From positions 1 to 64,000 of the forward strand of contig CAJWBH010000014.1 in assembly GCA_913019975.1 (NCBI GenBank): 64,000 bases of DNA, read 5' to 3'. The stretch is from Thalassolituus maritimus. GTDB lineage: Bacteria > Pseudomonadota > Gammaproteobacteria > Pseudomonadales > Oceanobacteraceae. The notes under the pieces are model-generated. The model was not told the DNA's origin. It saw only the letters and a list, made by a program, of their open reading frames with translations, and made no database searches. Below, piece after piece: positions 38,308-47,533 of this stretch (its first letter is position 1; each line of letters opens with the position of its first letter). The translations under genes were made by a program, and so were the position numbers.

Positions 38308-40467
38308 ATGACAATCGCTGAAAATACACAGACCAAAGCAGAGCAGCCGCCGGAGCTATCCATGACGGACGTACAGGATATAGATCTCAACAGCAGTGAG
38401 TTTTACATCAACCGTGAACTCAGCCACCTGCAGTTTAATATCCGCGTCTTGGAGCAGGCGCTCGACGAAGCGCATCCTCTGCTCGACCGTTTGTTCTTTC
38501 TGTGTATTTTCAGTAAAAACCTCGACGAATTCTTTGAAGTGCGTGTTGCTGATCTGGTTCACCAGCTGACATTTAATCGGGAGCAGTCGGGGATAGATGG
38601 TCTGCATCCGGCTCAGGTGCTGGACGAAATCTACTCACTCTGTAGTACCACCGTCGAACGTCAGTATGAAATTCTTAACGACACTCTGCTGCCGCAATTA
38701 AAAGAGCAGAATATTCACTTCCTGCGACGTGCTGAGTGGAACGACGAGCAGCGTATCTGGATACGTGATTACTTTGATGACAGTATTCAGCCACTGATCA
38801 GTCCGATCGGTCTGGACCCCTCGCACCCGTTCCCACGACTGGTGAACAAAAGCCTGAACTTTATTGTCGCGCTCGATGGCAAAGATGCGTTCGGACGCCA
38901 GACTGGTCTGGCAATCATTCCTGCGCCGCGCTCATTGCCGCGCACTTTGCGCTTACCGGATGAGCTGGTGCAGGAGGGCGGAGATCACTTTGTTTTCCTG
39001 TCATCGATTATTCACGAATACGCCGATGAACTCTTTCCGGGGATGACGGTGAAAGGCTGTTACCAGTTCCGTGTAACGCGCAACGCCGATCTGGATATTG
39101 ACCACGAAGAAACATCCGACCTCGCCTCGGCACTTGAGGACGAACTGCACTCGCGTAATTTCGGTGAAGAAATGCGCTTAGAAGTCGCGGACAACTGCCC
39201 TGACGAACTGATCAGCTTTCTGCTGCGCCAGTTCAACCTTGATGAGTCTGACTTATTTAAGGTGAACGGTCCGGTGAACCTTGGTCGCCTGATTGAAGTG
39301 ATTGATCAGATTAATCGTCCGGATCTTCGTTACCCGCCATTTACGCCGGGTCTGCCGAAAAACGTTAATTTTAAAAAGAGTATTTTCGAGAGCATCCGCG
39401 CGAAGGATACTCTGTTACTGCATCCGTTTGAGTCCTTCACGCCCGTGGTCGACCTGTTACGCGAAGCTGCGAAAGACCCTAGTGTTAAGTCGATCAAACA
39501 GACGTTGTATCGCACCGGTGCTAAATCAGAAATTGTTAATGCATTGGTAGATGCTGCCCGTAACGGCAAAGAAGTCACTGTGGTGATTGAGCTGCGCGCG
39601 CGTTTTGACGAAGAAGAAAACCTCTATCTGGCGAACCGCCTTCAGGAGGCGGGTGCCGTCGTCGTGTATGGCGTAGTGGGGTATAAAACACACGCCAAAA
39701 TGATGCTGATTGTGCGTAAAGAGGGCAATCAGTATCGCCGCTATGTACATCTGGGCACGGGCAATTATCACGCAGGGAACGCGCGGGCGTATACCGACTA
39801 CAGCTTTATGACCTGCGATGATTCAATCTGCGAAGACGTTCATAAAGTGTTCCAGCAATTAACCGGCATGGGTGAAGTCATGCGGGTGAAAAAGCTGTTT
39901 CATGCGCCCTTTACTCTGCATAAGCGTTTAATTCAGCTGATTGATCGTGAGCGTGAACATGCGGATGCCGGAAAGCCTGCATTAATCCGCATGAAAGCCA
40001 ACGGCCTGACCGAACCTAAAGTGATTCGTGCGCTGTATCGTGCTTCTCAGTCGGGGGTTAAAGTCGAGTTGATTATTCGTGGTATGTGCAGCCTGCGCCC
40101 TGGTATTCCCGGAGTGTCTGAGAATATTGAAGTCCGCTCAATTATTGGTCGTTTCCTGGAACATACTCGCGTGTATTACTTCCTTAATGGCGGAAGCGAT
40201 GAAATTTATGCGGGCAGTGCCGACCTGATGGAGCGTAATCTGCTGCGTCGCGTTGAAACCGCGTTCCCGGTGGAAACCAACAAGATTAAAGAGCGGATGA
40301 AAGAAGAGCTTGAGATCTATGTGAGGGACAACACACAGGCCTGGATTCTGCAAACAGATGGCTCTTATGTCCGGGCGCAACCAGGGCCTGACGATGAGAC
40401 CATTTCTGCACAAAGCTGGTTGCTTGATAAACTGGCTGCCAGCAGTGGAACGCCAAGCGCAAGTTGA
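38308..40467 (+). CDS. ppk1: Polyphosphate kinase 1
   Basis: Makes inorganic polyphosphate from ATP reversibly. The 719-residue protein starts its conserved N domain near residue 30 (FYINRELSHLQFNIRVLEQA). The phosphorylated histidine lies in GYKTHAKMMLIVRK, and a second conserved region is VHLGTGNYHAGNARAYTD. It is convergent with ppx, giving opposing synthesis and breakdown genes end to end with a shared terminator. Confidence 0.97.
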   Translation: MTIAENTQTKAEQPPELSMTDVQDIDLNSSEFYINRELSHLQFNIRVLEQALDEAHPLLDRLFFLCIFSKNLDEFFEVRVADLVHQLTFNREQSGIDGLHPAQVLDEIYSLCSTTVERQYEILNDTLLPQLKEQNIHFLRRAEWNDEQRIWIRDYFDDSIQPLISPIGLDPSHPFPRLVNKSLNFIVALDGKDAFGRQTGLAIIPAPRSLPRTLRLPDELVQEGGDHFVFLSSIIHEYADELFPGMTVKGCYQFRVTRNADLDIDHEETSDLASALEDELHSRNFGEEMRLEVADNCPDELISFLLRQFNLDESDLFKVNGPVNLGRLIEVIDQINRPDLRYPPFTPGLPKNVNFKKSIFESIRAKDTLLLHPFESFTPVVDLLREAAKDPSVKSIKQTLYRTGAKSEIVNALVDAARNGKEVTVVIELRARFDEEENLYLANRLQEAGAVVVYGVVGYKTHAKMMLIVRKEGNQYRRYVHLGTGNYHAGNARAYTDYSFMTCDDSICEDVHKVFQQLTGMGEVMRVKKLFHAPFTLHKRLIQLIDREREHADAGKPALIRMKANGLTEPKVIRALYRASQSGVKVELIIRGMCSLRPGIPGVSENIEVRSIIGRFLEHTRVYYFLNGGSDEIYAGSADLMERNLLRRVETAFPVETNKIKERMKEELEIYVRDNTQAWILQTDGSYVRAQPGPDDETISAQSWLLDKLAASSGTPSAS

Positions 40468-40487
40468 GCAGAAACGCAGGCAAATAG

Positions 40488-40512
40488 AAAACGGGGCAAT
40501 GCCCCGTTTTTT
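40488..40512. terminator. Bidirectional terminator between ppk1 and ppx
   Basis: AAAACGGGGC-AAT-GCCCCGTTTT is a perfect 10 bp stem with a three-base loop, with A and T tracts on both sides. It serves the convergent pair. Confidence 0.92.
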
Positions 40513-40547
40513 GTGCTTTTTGGACTCTCTTTTTCCGGGCTTCTGGC

Positions 40548-42056
40548 TCAGGTTATGGTGAGCACCAGCCCGGCGGTTTTCTGTAATTCTACTTCTTCTT
40601 CCATATCCTGAGACGTCAGCGGGAAGTTGTCCTGCCAGCCTTCGGGGAGCTTCAGCAGCAGAGTATCCTTGTCGATGCTTGCCTCAGGCAGAGGTACGTC
40701 GTAGGCCTCGCGGCTGTGATTAAGCACGATGGCCACGCGCAGAATACGTATCAACCAGAGAGCGATGGTTTGCTGTCGGGCGGGCAGTAATTCGAGTTCT
40801 TCCGGGTGGATTTTGCGTCGGTGGTTGCGAACCAGCAGGGCCAGTAACATCTGCCCCTGACGGGTAAAACCCAGCATGTCAGAATGTTGTAGCAGATAAG
40901 CGCCGTGTTTGTGGAATCCACTGTGAGCGATGCTCAGGCCAATTTCATGGACGCGGGCGGCCCAGCTTAACCATTGGGCGAGCTCTTTGCGTGCGCCAAT
41001 GTCTTTGCGTATCTGATTGAACAGAGCAAGCGCTGTCGCTTCAACGCGGTCAGCCTGTGCGGTGTCGACATAAAAGCGCTCCTGCATGGAGGCGATAGAG
41101 CGGCTACGTACATCTTCATGTTCTGAGCGGCCGACCAGATCCCAGAGTGCGCCCTCGCGCAATGCGCCATCTGAATAGCGCATGTGCTTGATATCCAGCG
41201 TCTGAAATACGGCAGTGAGAATCGCCAGACCACCAATAAATACCTGACGACGGTCGGGTTTCACGCCTTCAATGTCGACGTCATCAACGGTTTCGTAATC
41301 CAGGCAGTGATCGACTAATTTCTCAAGGCCGTCTGGGGTGATACCTTCATTGCCCCAACCATTACTGATGATGGCTTGTTCGACAGCGCGGATAGTGCCC
41401 GAAGAACCGATTTCACTTTTCCAGCCCAGCTTTTTGTACTGGGCCTTAATATTCAGCAGTTCCTGCTGAGCAGCCGACACCGCTTTTTTAAACTGTTTGC
41501 GGGTGATCTTTCCATCAGCAAAGAAGCGTTTGGTGAAAGACACACAGCCCATGTGCAGGCTTTCCAGAGCTTTCGCTTCGAAACGTTCACCGATAATAAA
41601 TTCGGTACTGCCGCCGCCAATGTCGACCACCAGACGCTGACCACCATCGTCTGCCTGAGTGTGTGCAACTCCGAGATAAATGAGGCGGGCTTCTTCACGG
41701 CCAGCGATGACCTCGACGGGGTAGCCCAGCACTTCCTCAGCGCGATCAATAAACTCACGACGGTTACGGGCAGCGCGCAGTGCGTTGGTGGCGAATACCA
41801 CGATTCTGTCCGGGTCCATGCCCTGAAGGCGCTGACCAAACTGAGCGAGGCAATCGACGCCGCGCTGGATGGCCTCCTCGCTGAGATAGTTCTGATTGTC
41901 CAGGCCAGCGGCCAGCTGAACTTTTTCACCGCGTTTTTCCAGAGTACGTATTTCACCCTGAAATTCTTCTGCGATCATCATGTGAAAACTGTTTGATCCG
42001 AGATCGACAGCGGCAATACGGCTGGATTCGACCTCTGCTGAATACTGCTCTGACAT
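40548..42056 (-). CDS. ppx: Exopolyphosphatase
   Basis: Releases phosphate from polyphosphate ends (Ppx/GppA family). The 502 residues have the ASKHA-fold phosphate loop AVDLGSNSFHMMIAEE near the N terminus, the second loop VVDIGGGSTEFIIGE and a C-terminal HD-like helical domain with HEIGLSIAHSGFHKHGAYLL. The length and C-terminal domain match Ppx, though GppA activity cannot be excluded. It is convergent with ppk1. Confidence 0.94.
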   Translation of the reverse strand: MSEQYSAEVESSRIAAVDLGSNSFHMMIAEEFQGEIRTLEKRGEKVQLAAGLDNQNYLSEEAIQRGVDCLAQFGQRLQGMDPDRIVVFATNALRAARNRREFIDRAEEVLGYPVEVIAGREEARLIYLGVAHTQADDGGQRLVVDIGGGSTEFIIGERFEAKALESLHMGCVSFTKRFFADGKITRKQFKKAVSAAQQELLNIKAQYKKLGWKSEIGSSGTIRAVEQAIISNGWGNEGITPDGLEKLVDHCLDYETVDDVDIEGVKPDRRQVFIGGLAILTAVFQTLDIKHMRYSDGALREGALWDLVGRSEHEDVRSRSIASMQERFYVDTAQADRVEATALALFNQIRKDIGARKELAQWLSWAARVHEIGLSIAHSGFHKHGAYLLQHSDMLGFTRQGQMLLALLVRNHRRKIHPEELELLPARQQTIALWLIRILRVAIVLNHSREAYDVPLPEASIDKDTLLLKLPEGWQDNFPLTSQDMEEEVELQKTAGLVLTIT

Positions 42057-42128
42057 AACTATCTGTTTCCAATAACCCTATGATGAATATGCCTTCCGGC
42101 GTCTCTGGCGTCCAGTCGAATAATCCAA

Positions 42129-42156
42129 TTGATTCCGCATCAATGTGGCGTACAAT
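42129..42156 (+). promoter_or_regulatory. Sigma-70-type promoter of trxA
   Basis: TTGATT and TACAAT are separated by 16 bp, 42 bp upstream of the trxA start. Confidence 0.5.
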
Positions 42157-42197
42157 AACCCTTTCTAACTGATTGCACTTTTCTGCAGGGGAATTTC

Positions 42198-42524
42198 ATG
42201 AGCGATAACATTATCACCGTAACCGACGATTCATTTGACGCTGACGTGCTGGGTTCAGACGTTCCTGTACTGGTGGACTTCTGGGCGGAGTGGTGTGGCC
42301 CTTGCAAAATGATCGCGCCGGTTCTGGAAGAAATCGCCGATGACTACGCAGGTAAGCTGAAAATTGCCAAGTTGAACATTGATGAAAACGAAGCCACTGC
42401 GCCTAAGTTTGGTATCCGCAGCATCCCGACTCTGATTCTGTTCAAGAACGGCAACGCTGAAGCGACCAAGATCGGTGCAATGAGCAAGTCTGAACTGGCT
42501 GCGTTCATCGAACAGGCGATCTGA
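42198..42524 (+). CDS. trxA: Thioredoxin 1
   Basis: General protein-disulfide reductase of the cytosol. The 108-residue protein has the active site WCGPC (Cys33, Cys36), the buried Asp in LVDFWAEW and the cis-Pro in [10 protein letters not shown]. It precedes rho by 210 bp, an arrangement conserved across gammaproteobacteria. A strong hairpin lies between the two genes. Confidence 0.98.
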   Translation: MSDNIITVTDDSFDADVLGSDVPVLVDFWAEWCGPCKMIAPVLEEIADDYAGKLKIAKLNIDENEATAPKFGIRSIPTLILFKNGNAEATKIGAMSKSELAAFIEQAI

Positions 42525-42545
42525 TCTCCCTGTCAGCTGTATTCC

Positions 42546-42579
42546 GCACTGCAAATGGGGACAAATGTCCCCGCAGTGC
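42546..42579 (+). other. Strong stem-loop in the trxA-rho intergenic leader
   Basis: GCACTGC-AAAT-GGGGACA-AA-TGTCCCC-GCAGTGC folds into a 14 bp stem with one four-base bulge and a two-base loop. It starts 22 bp after the trxA stop. No T tract follows, so it may protect the trxA mRNA end or act in the rho leader. Confidence 0.75.
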
Positions 42580-42734
42580 TGGACAACCCCCCTATATCTG
42601 TCTATATTGACTCCGCAACATTGAAAGCGGGCCATAGCTCCGATCAACGCTGCCCTCCATGGCGATTCTGCCAGGTTTTCTTCAGATCCAGCATCTATCT
42701 AATTCAAATAACCTAACCGTATATACCTATACCT

Positions 42735-43997
42735 ATGAATCTCTCAGACCTGAAACTCAAATCAGTCCCCGAATTGCTGAAAATCGCCGGCGATATGGGA
42801 ATTGAGCACGTCAGCCGTACCCGTAAACAGGACATCATCTTCGCCATTCTGAAAACCCACGCAAAGAGTGGTGAAGACATCTACGGTGATGGCGTACTGG
42901 AGATTCTTCAGGATGGCTTCGGTTTTTTACGCAGTGCGAACAGCTCATATCTGGCCGGACCCGATGACATTTATGTGTCGCCGAGCCAGATCCGTCGCTT
43001 TAACCTGCGTAAGGGCGATAAAATCGCCGGTAAAATCCGTCCTCCGAAGGACAACGAGCGTTACTTCGCGCTGTTGAAAGTTAATGAGATTAACGACGAC
43101 AAGCCAGAAAACGCGAAAAATAAAGTACTGTTTGAAAACCTGACGCCGCTGTTCCCGAACGAACGTCTGATTCTGGAGGCTGGTAACGGCTCTACTGAAG
43201 ACCTGTCCTCCCGTGTACTGGATCTGGTCGCCCCAATCGGTAAAGGTCAGCGTGGCCTGATCGTTGCGCCACCGAAAGCTGGTAAAACCATGCTGCTGCA
43301 GACCATCGCGCAGTCTATTACCCGCAACAACCCGGAGTGTGAGCTGATTGTCCTGCTGATCGACGAACGTCCGGAAGAAGTAACAGAAATGAAGCGTTCT
43401 GTACGCGGTGAAGTTGTGGCGTCGACCTTTGATGAGCCGCCAGCCCGTCACGTACAGGTTGCTGAAATGGTCATCGAAAAAGCCAAGCGTCTGGTTGAAC
43501 ACAAACGCGACGTGGTCATTCTGCTTGACTCTATCACCCGTCTGGCCCGCGCTTACAACACCGTTATCCCTTCCTCAGGTAAGGTACTGACCGGTGGTGT
43601 CGATGCTAACGCCCTCGAGAAACCAAAGCGTTTCTTCGGTGCGGCACGTAACATCGAAGAAGGTGGCTCTCTGACCATCATCGCGACTGCGCTGGTTGAT
43701 ACTGGTTCTAAAATGGACGAAGTTATCTTCGAAGAATTTAAAGGTACCGGTAATCAGGAACTGCACCTCGACCGTAAGATCGCCGAGAAGCGTATCTACC
43801 CTGCGATCAACATCCGTCGTTCAGGCACTCGTCGTGAAGATATGCTGTTCAACGAAGCTGATCTGCAGCGTCTGTGGATTCTGCGTCGCCTGCTGGCTGA
43901 AATGGAAGACGTACAGGGCATTGAATTCCTGCTCGATAAACTGCGTCAGACCAAGACCAACGACGAGTTCTTTGATTCGATGCGTAAGGGAAAATAA
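42735..43997 (+). CDS. rho: Transcription termination factor Rho
   Basis: Hexameric RNA-dependent ATPase that ends transcription. The 420 residues contain the N-terminal Rho helical domain ([20 protein letters not shown]), the OB-fold RNA site ([19 protein letters not shown]), P-loop [11 protein letters not shown] and the Walker B and Q-loop/R-loop region near [17 protein letters not shown]. Length and motifs are typical, without insertions. The leader is 210 bp; rho is autogenously controlled in other bacteria. Confidence 0.98.
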   Translation: MNLSDLKLKSVPELLKIAGDMGIEHVSRTRKQDIIFAILKTHAKSGEDIYGDGVLEILQDGFGFLRSANSSYLAGPDDIYVSPSQIRRFNLRKGDKIAGKIRPPKDNERYFALLKVNEINDDKPENAKNKVLFENLTPLFPNERLILEAGNGSTEDLSSRVLDLVAPIGKGQRGLIVAPPKAGKTMLLQTIAQSITRNNPECELIVLLIDERPEEVTEMKRSVRGEVVASTFDEPPARHVQVAEMVIEKAKRLVEHKRDVVILLDSITRLARAYNTVIPSSGKVLTGGVDANALEKPKRFFGAARNIEEGGSLTIIATALVDTGSKMDEVIFEEFKGTGNQELHLDRKIAEKRIYPAINIRRSGTRREDMLFNEADLQRLWILRRLLAEMEDVQGIEFLLDKLRQTKTNDEFFDSMRKGK

Positions 43998-44013
43998 GTC
44001 CTTACTCGCTCAG

Positions 44014-44048
44014 AAACGCCCGGTCAGCTTTGCTGCCCGGGCGTTTTT
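44014..44048. terminator. Intrinsic terminator after rho
   Basis: AAACGCCCGG and CCGGGCGTTT form a perfect 10 bp stem with a 13-base loop and a T tract. It overlaps the 3' end of the convergent ydbH-like gene and may serve both. Confidence 0.88.
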
Positions 44049-46761
44049 ATTTGTACTTCTGTTCGACTTTTTCAATCACGTCATTGGCAATCCGAAGGCT
44101 TTCGAGAAGATCAAGCAGGTTGTAGTCCAGATTGACGTTAAGATGGGTCTTCTGGCCATCGAAGAAGTCGGGGTTTTTGCCTTCAAACTGTAGTGACAGG
44201 TTTAACTGTCCATCCGGCTGATAGCGCACACCTGACTGTAGCTCGTCATACTGAAAATTCTGTAACAGCTTCATTGCCATTCCGACGCTCTGGTCTGCCT
44301 GAGCGAGGGCATCGGCACTTTCGTCCTGATATTTGATGGTACCACCCGGGTCCCGGGCGAATAGATTGCCTCCCGGTACCATAGGACCCTCTTTGGTCAG
44401 CACAATCGGCAACATACCATCCAGCAAGCCGGTGGCTTTGATACCGGCTTCTTTCTCAATGGCGGCAATCTGACTGAGCTGCAGATGATCAAGACGAACA
44501 CCGAAGGCATTGACGTCTTTGCGACTGTCATAGTGAATCTCAGGTGCATAGATCCGACCACCCAATAAGTCGGTGTGGATTTCGTAAACATCCACTTCGA
44601 AATAGCTGAGATCTTCCGGGAAGCGCGTCTGCGTCCGGGCAAGCAGGTTGGTCAATGGAATACCACTGTCGAGCTTGCTGCCAGACAACTGTGCATCCAG
44701 TTGGTATTCGCCCTGCTGCGGGCGGCGCAGGGCAAGCATGGCATTCCATTCTTCGAGGGTGATGCTGTTGTCGTAAATCAGGCCTACGCCATCAGCTCTG
44801 AGCATCATATCGGGAGTCAGCTCGAATCCATTTTCGCTGCTTTGCCAGTCCAGCCAGCCTTGTCCTGACAGGTGGCCATTAAGTAGCTGAACGCTGGTCA
44901 GGTTGGCCATGTCTGCAAGGCCGAGCGCCATCCAGTCGAGGCTCGCATCGGTCAGATGCCATTGCAGAGAACCATTGCCGGACAGCAGGTCATGCTCAGC
45001 CCGGGTGCGGAAATGAATCTCTCCGTTCGCAGCGGTGAGATCAAGTGACGCATCCACTCGTTCACGGATCTCGTCCATCGTGATGGTAACCGGGCCGCTG
45101 AGGCTGATGTCCGGTATTGGCCATAGGCCCCAGTCAGAATCATTGAGGCGCGCAGAGAGCGTGCAGTTACCCAGCAGACCGTTTGCAAGGTCCTGAAGGT
45201 CGATGTCGCCCGGATCGCAGCCAAGATGTGACGGCGCAAACCGCAGGCGGGCATCCTGTTCTTTCGATATCGCTGTGAAAGGCGCTATTTTCAGGCGCAG
45301 GTCTCTGGCTTGTACATGCCGGTTGTCATCAAGGCTGCCTTTGACCATCAGGTTCTGCAATACAGAAACAGTCAGCGGTGATACAGCCCAGCCCTGCCAG
45401 GGAGCAATCTCGGTATTGAGAACCAGCCCATCGTCCGAAGCAATCGACCATTGTCCTGTGTCGCTGATTTCTGCATTGAAACGCCCGTTACCTGTCATTT
45501 TCCATTCTGGTAACTCCTGCTGTGCCGGCTGTTGATAACTGACTGAGACTGGCAGTGTGATGGAGGACGCCCCCGTTGCTGTCCAGACACCTTCAGGTTC
45601 CAGCGTGATACGGGTCGTTGATAACCCAGAGAGCTGCGCGGAGAGCGAGCCTTCGAGTTGGCAGCTGTCAGCGCCAGGAGAGCACGTGGCGGTCAGCGCC
45701 TGCCCCGGCGTGGTGGCTTTCCAGTCGCTGAACTGACCGTCAGTGCTGGTTCTGATTGAGGCTGCAATTGGCTGGGTTGCCAACAACAGACTCCAGTCGT
45801 CATCTGTTGCTGAGCGCCTGACGGAAAAAGCTACCCCGGCGGGCTGTACCGACATGTTGTCACTGATCACTGACTTGCGTGTGGTCAGCGTGGTGGTCAG
45901 GTCTGCTATCAGTTCGTCAGGCCATCGCGCCTGAGCGGGACTGTTGAGCGTTCCTTCTAATAGTACGTTCTGCCCTTTCACCGGAAGGTCAGCCATCTGT
46001 GGCAGGCTGTTCTGGATCTTGCTGAGGTCTGCCTCAAGTCTTATGTTGGCATCGCTGGTGTCATCTGTCTGGGTCAGGCCGGCCCAGAGTTGTGCCAGCA
46101 AAGCTTCCTGCTGGGAGAGCATTGCGAGGAGTTCAGCATTGCCCTGTTCATTACGTTGCAGCTGTAAATTGACGGTCACTGACTCCTGAATATGCGGCAA
46201 TCTCAGGTCACCGGAGACTCCCCAGTGGTCAGGCCGGAGAGAGCCTGTCAGGCGGGCAGATATGTCGGGGGTATCGATCTCCAATGTCTGGACCCGGATA
46301 TCGTCGACCGGCAGTGTCATTAGTTCTGTGATCACAGGCAGGTCAACGTCGAAGCCCGGACTCAGAGTCGATGAAGGCTGCGAAGGAGCGTCATCGACAG
46401 CAGTGATATGAACCCGAAGGGTTTCGGCGGTCAGGCTGTCAGCCTTTCCTTGCAGTAAGCCAGTACCGTGGTAATTCAGTTCGGCGTTACGAATCTGAAT
46501 AAGGACGCCGGGCGCCGGTTGAATGTCCAGCTCATCGACAGCGAATTGCTGGCTCGTCAGGCTGCGTATCTGGAGGTGGCTGCCTGGAGCCACCAGGCGA
46601 TCAAGAAGCGGAGGAAGCCAGTTGTTCAGCAGAGGAACGATCGAGAAATAGAGCGCCACTATCGCGGCGCCCGTTAGCAAAAGGGCGATCACTATGCCCT
46701 GAAACCAGCCTCGCCGGATCAGAGCCGGCGCTTGTTGATCTGATTCCCTGCGCTCACTCAT
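44047..46761 (-). CDS. YdbH-type (AsmA-like) intermembrane phospholipid transport protein
   Basis: A 904-residue protein with an N-terminal signal anchor (GIVIALLLTGAAIVALYFSI) and a very long periplasmic beta-rich region, ending with a conserved segment near YDELQSGVRYQPDGQLNLSL and the helix LLDLLESLRIANDVIEKV. This matches the YdbH group of AsmA-like bridges that move phospholipids between membranes. E. coli YdbH works with the outer-membrane lipoprotein YnbE and with YdbL; neither gene is adjacent here because the next gene downstream is convergent rho. It is upstream-linked to rpiA, 9 bp apart on the same strand. Confidence 0.85.
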   Translation of the reverse strand: MSERRESDQQAPALIRRGWFQGIVIALLLTGAAIVALYFSIVPLLNNWLPPLLDRLVAPGSHLQIRSLTSQQFAVDELDIQPAPGVLIQIRNAELNYHGTGLLQGKADSLTAETLRVHITAVDDAPSQPSSTLSPGFDVDLPVITELMTLPVDDIRVQTLEIDTPDISARLTGSLRPDHWGVSGDLRLPHIQESVTVNLQLQRNEQGNAELLAMLSQQEALLAQLWAGLTQTDDTSDANIRLEADLSKIQNSLPQMADLPVKGQNVLLEGTLNSPAQARWPDELIADLTTTLTTRKSVISDNMSVQPAGVAFSVRRSATDDDWSLLLATQPIAASIRTSTDGQFSDWKATTPGQALTATCSPGADSCQLEGSLSAQLSGLSTTRITLEPEGVWTATGASSITLPVSVSYQQPAQQELPEWKMTGNGRFNAEISDTGQWSIASDDGLVLNTEIAPWQGWAVSPLTVSVLQNLMVKGSLDDNRHVQARDLRLKIAPFTAISKEQDARLRFAPSHLGCDPGDIDLQDLANGLLGNCTLSARLNDSDWGLWPIPDISLSGPVTITMDEIRERVDASLDLTAANGEIHFRTRAEHDLLSGNGSLQWHLTDASLDWMALGLADMANLTSVQLLNGHLSGQGWLDWQSSENGFELTPDMMLRADGVGLIYDNSITLEEWNAMLALRRPQQGEYQLDAQLSGSKLDSGIPLTNLLARTQTRFPEDLSYFEVDVYEIHTDLLGGRIYAPEIHYDSRKDVNAFGVRLDHLQLSQIAAIEKEAGIKATGLLDGMLPIVLTKEGPMVPGGNLFARDPGGTIKYQDESADALAQADQSVGMAMKLLQNFQYDELQSGVRYQPDGQLNLSLQFEGKNPDFFDGQKTHLNVNLDYNLLDLLESLRIANDVIEKVEQKYK

Positions 46762-46770
46762 AGCGGCGTA

Positions 46771-47442
46771 TCAGGCTTTCAGGGTTTTAACGCCGTCCTG
46801 AGTACCGAGGAGCAGAACGTCCGCGCCACGCTGCGCAAACAGGCCGTTGGTAATGACGCCGGTGATCTGATTGATGTCGGACTCAAGTTGCATCGGTGAT
46901 TGAATCTTCAGATTATGAACATCAAGGATCTGGCCGCCGTTATCCGTGACCACTCCCTCACGCCAGACCGGGTCACCACCCAGTTTCACCAACTCACGGG
47001 CAACGTGTGAACGGGCCATCGGTATGACTTCTACAGGCAATGGAAACGTGCCCATCATGCCGACCATTTTGCTCTCGTCCGCAACACAGATAAATTTCTT
47101 TGCGACTGCCGCAACGATCTTTTCGCGGGTCAGAGCAGCACCACCGCCCTTGATCATCTCAAGGTGCTCGTTAATTTCGTCAGCACCATCAATGTAGAAA
47201 TCCATGCCATCGACGCTGTTCAGGTCGTACACCGGGATACCATGACTTTTCAGGCGCTCAGCCGATGCTTCGGAGCTTGCAACTGCACCGTCGAACAGGT
47301 GTTTTACGGCGGCGAGAGCGTCGATAAAACAGTTCGCTGTTGAGCCGGTACCGACGCCAACAATGCTGTCTTCGTCGAGCTGGGGCTTGATGTAATCAAC
47401 CGCGGCCTGACCAACCGCCTGCTTGAGTTCGTCCTGATTCAT
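46771..47442 (-). CDS. rpiA: Ribose-5-phosphate isomerase A
   Basis: Interconverts ribose 5-phosphate and ribulose 5-phosphate in the pentose phosphate pathway. The 223 residues show [34 protein letters not shown] and the catalytic Glu region ALTREKIVA. It is divergent from ilvA, a conserved gammaproteobacterial pair, with 91 bp between the starts. Confidence 0.98.
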   Translation of the reverse strand: MNQDELKQAVGQAAVDYIKPQLDEDSIVGVGTGSTANCFIDALAAVKHLFDGAVASSEASAERLKSHGIPVYDLNSVDGMDFYIDGADEINEHLEMIKGGGAALTREKIVAAVAKKFICVADESKMVGMMGTFPLPVEVIPMARSHVARELVKLGGDPVWREGVVTDNGGQILDVHNLKIQSPMQLESDINQITGVITNGLFAQRGADVLLLGTQDGVKTLKA

Positions 47443-47533
47443 AATGTCTGTATCCGGGTGAAATGCTTTCGCGAATTATAAGGCTTCATGCGCTACAATG
47501 CGCGTTCGCTCTCGATTTTTTTGGAACAGCGGC

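Noticed and set aside
41376-41996. Plus-strand frame of 206 codons opposite ppx
   Set aside because: It is antisense to a well-supported exopolyphosphatase, with no domain or ribosome site.
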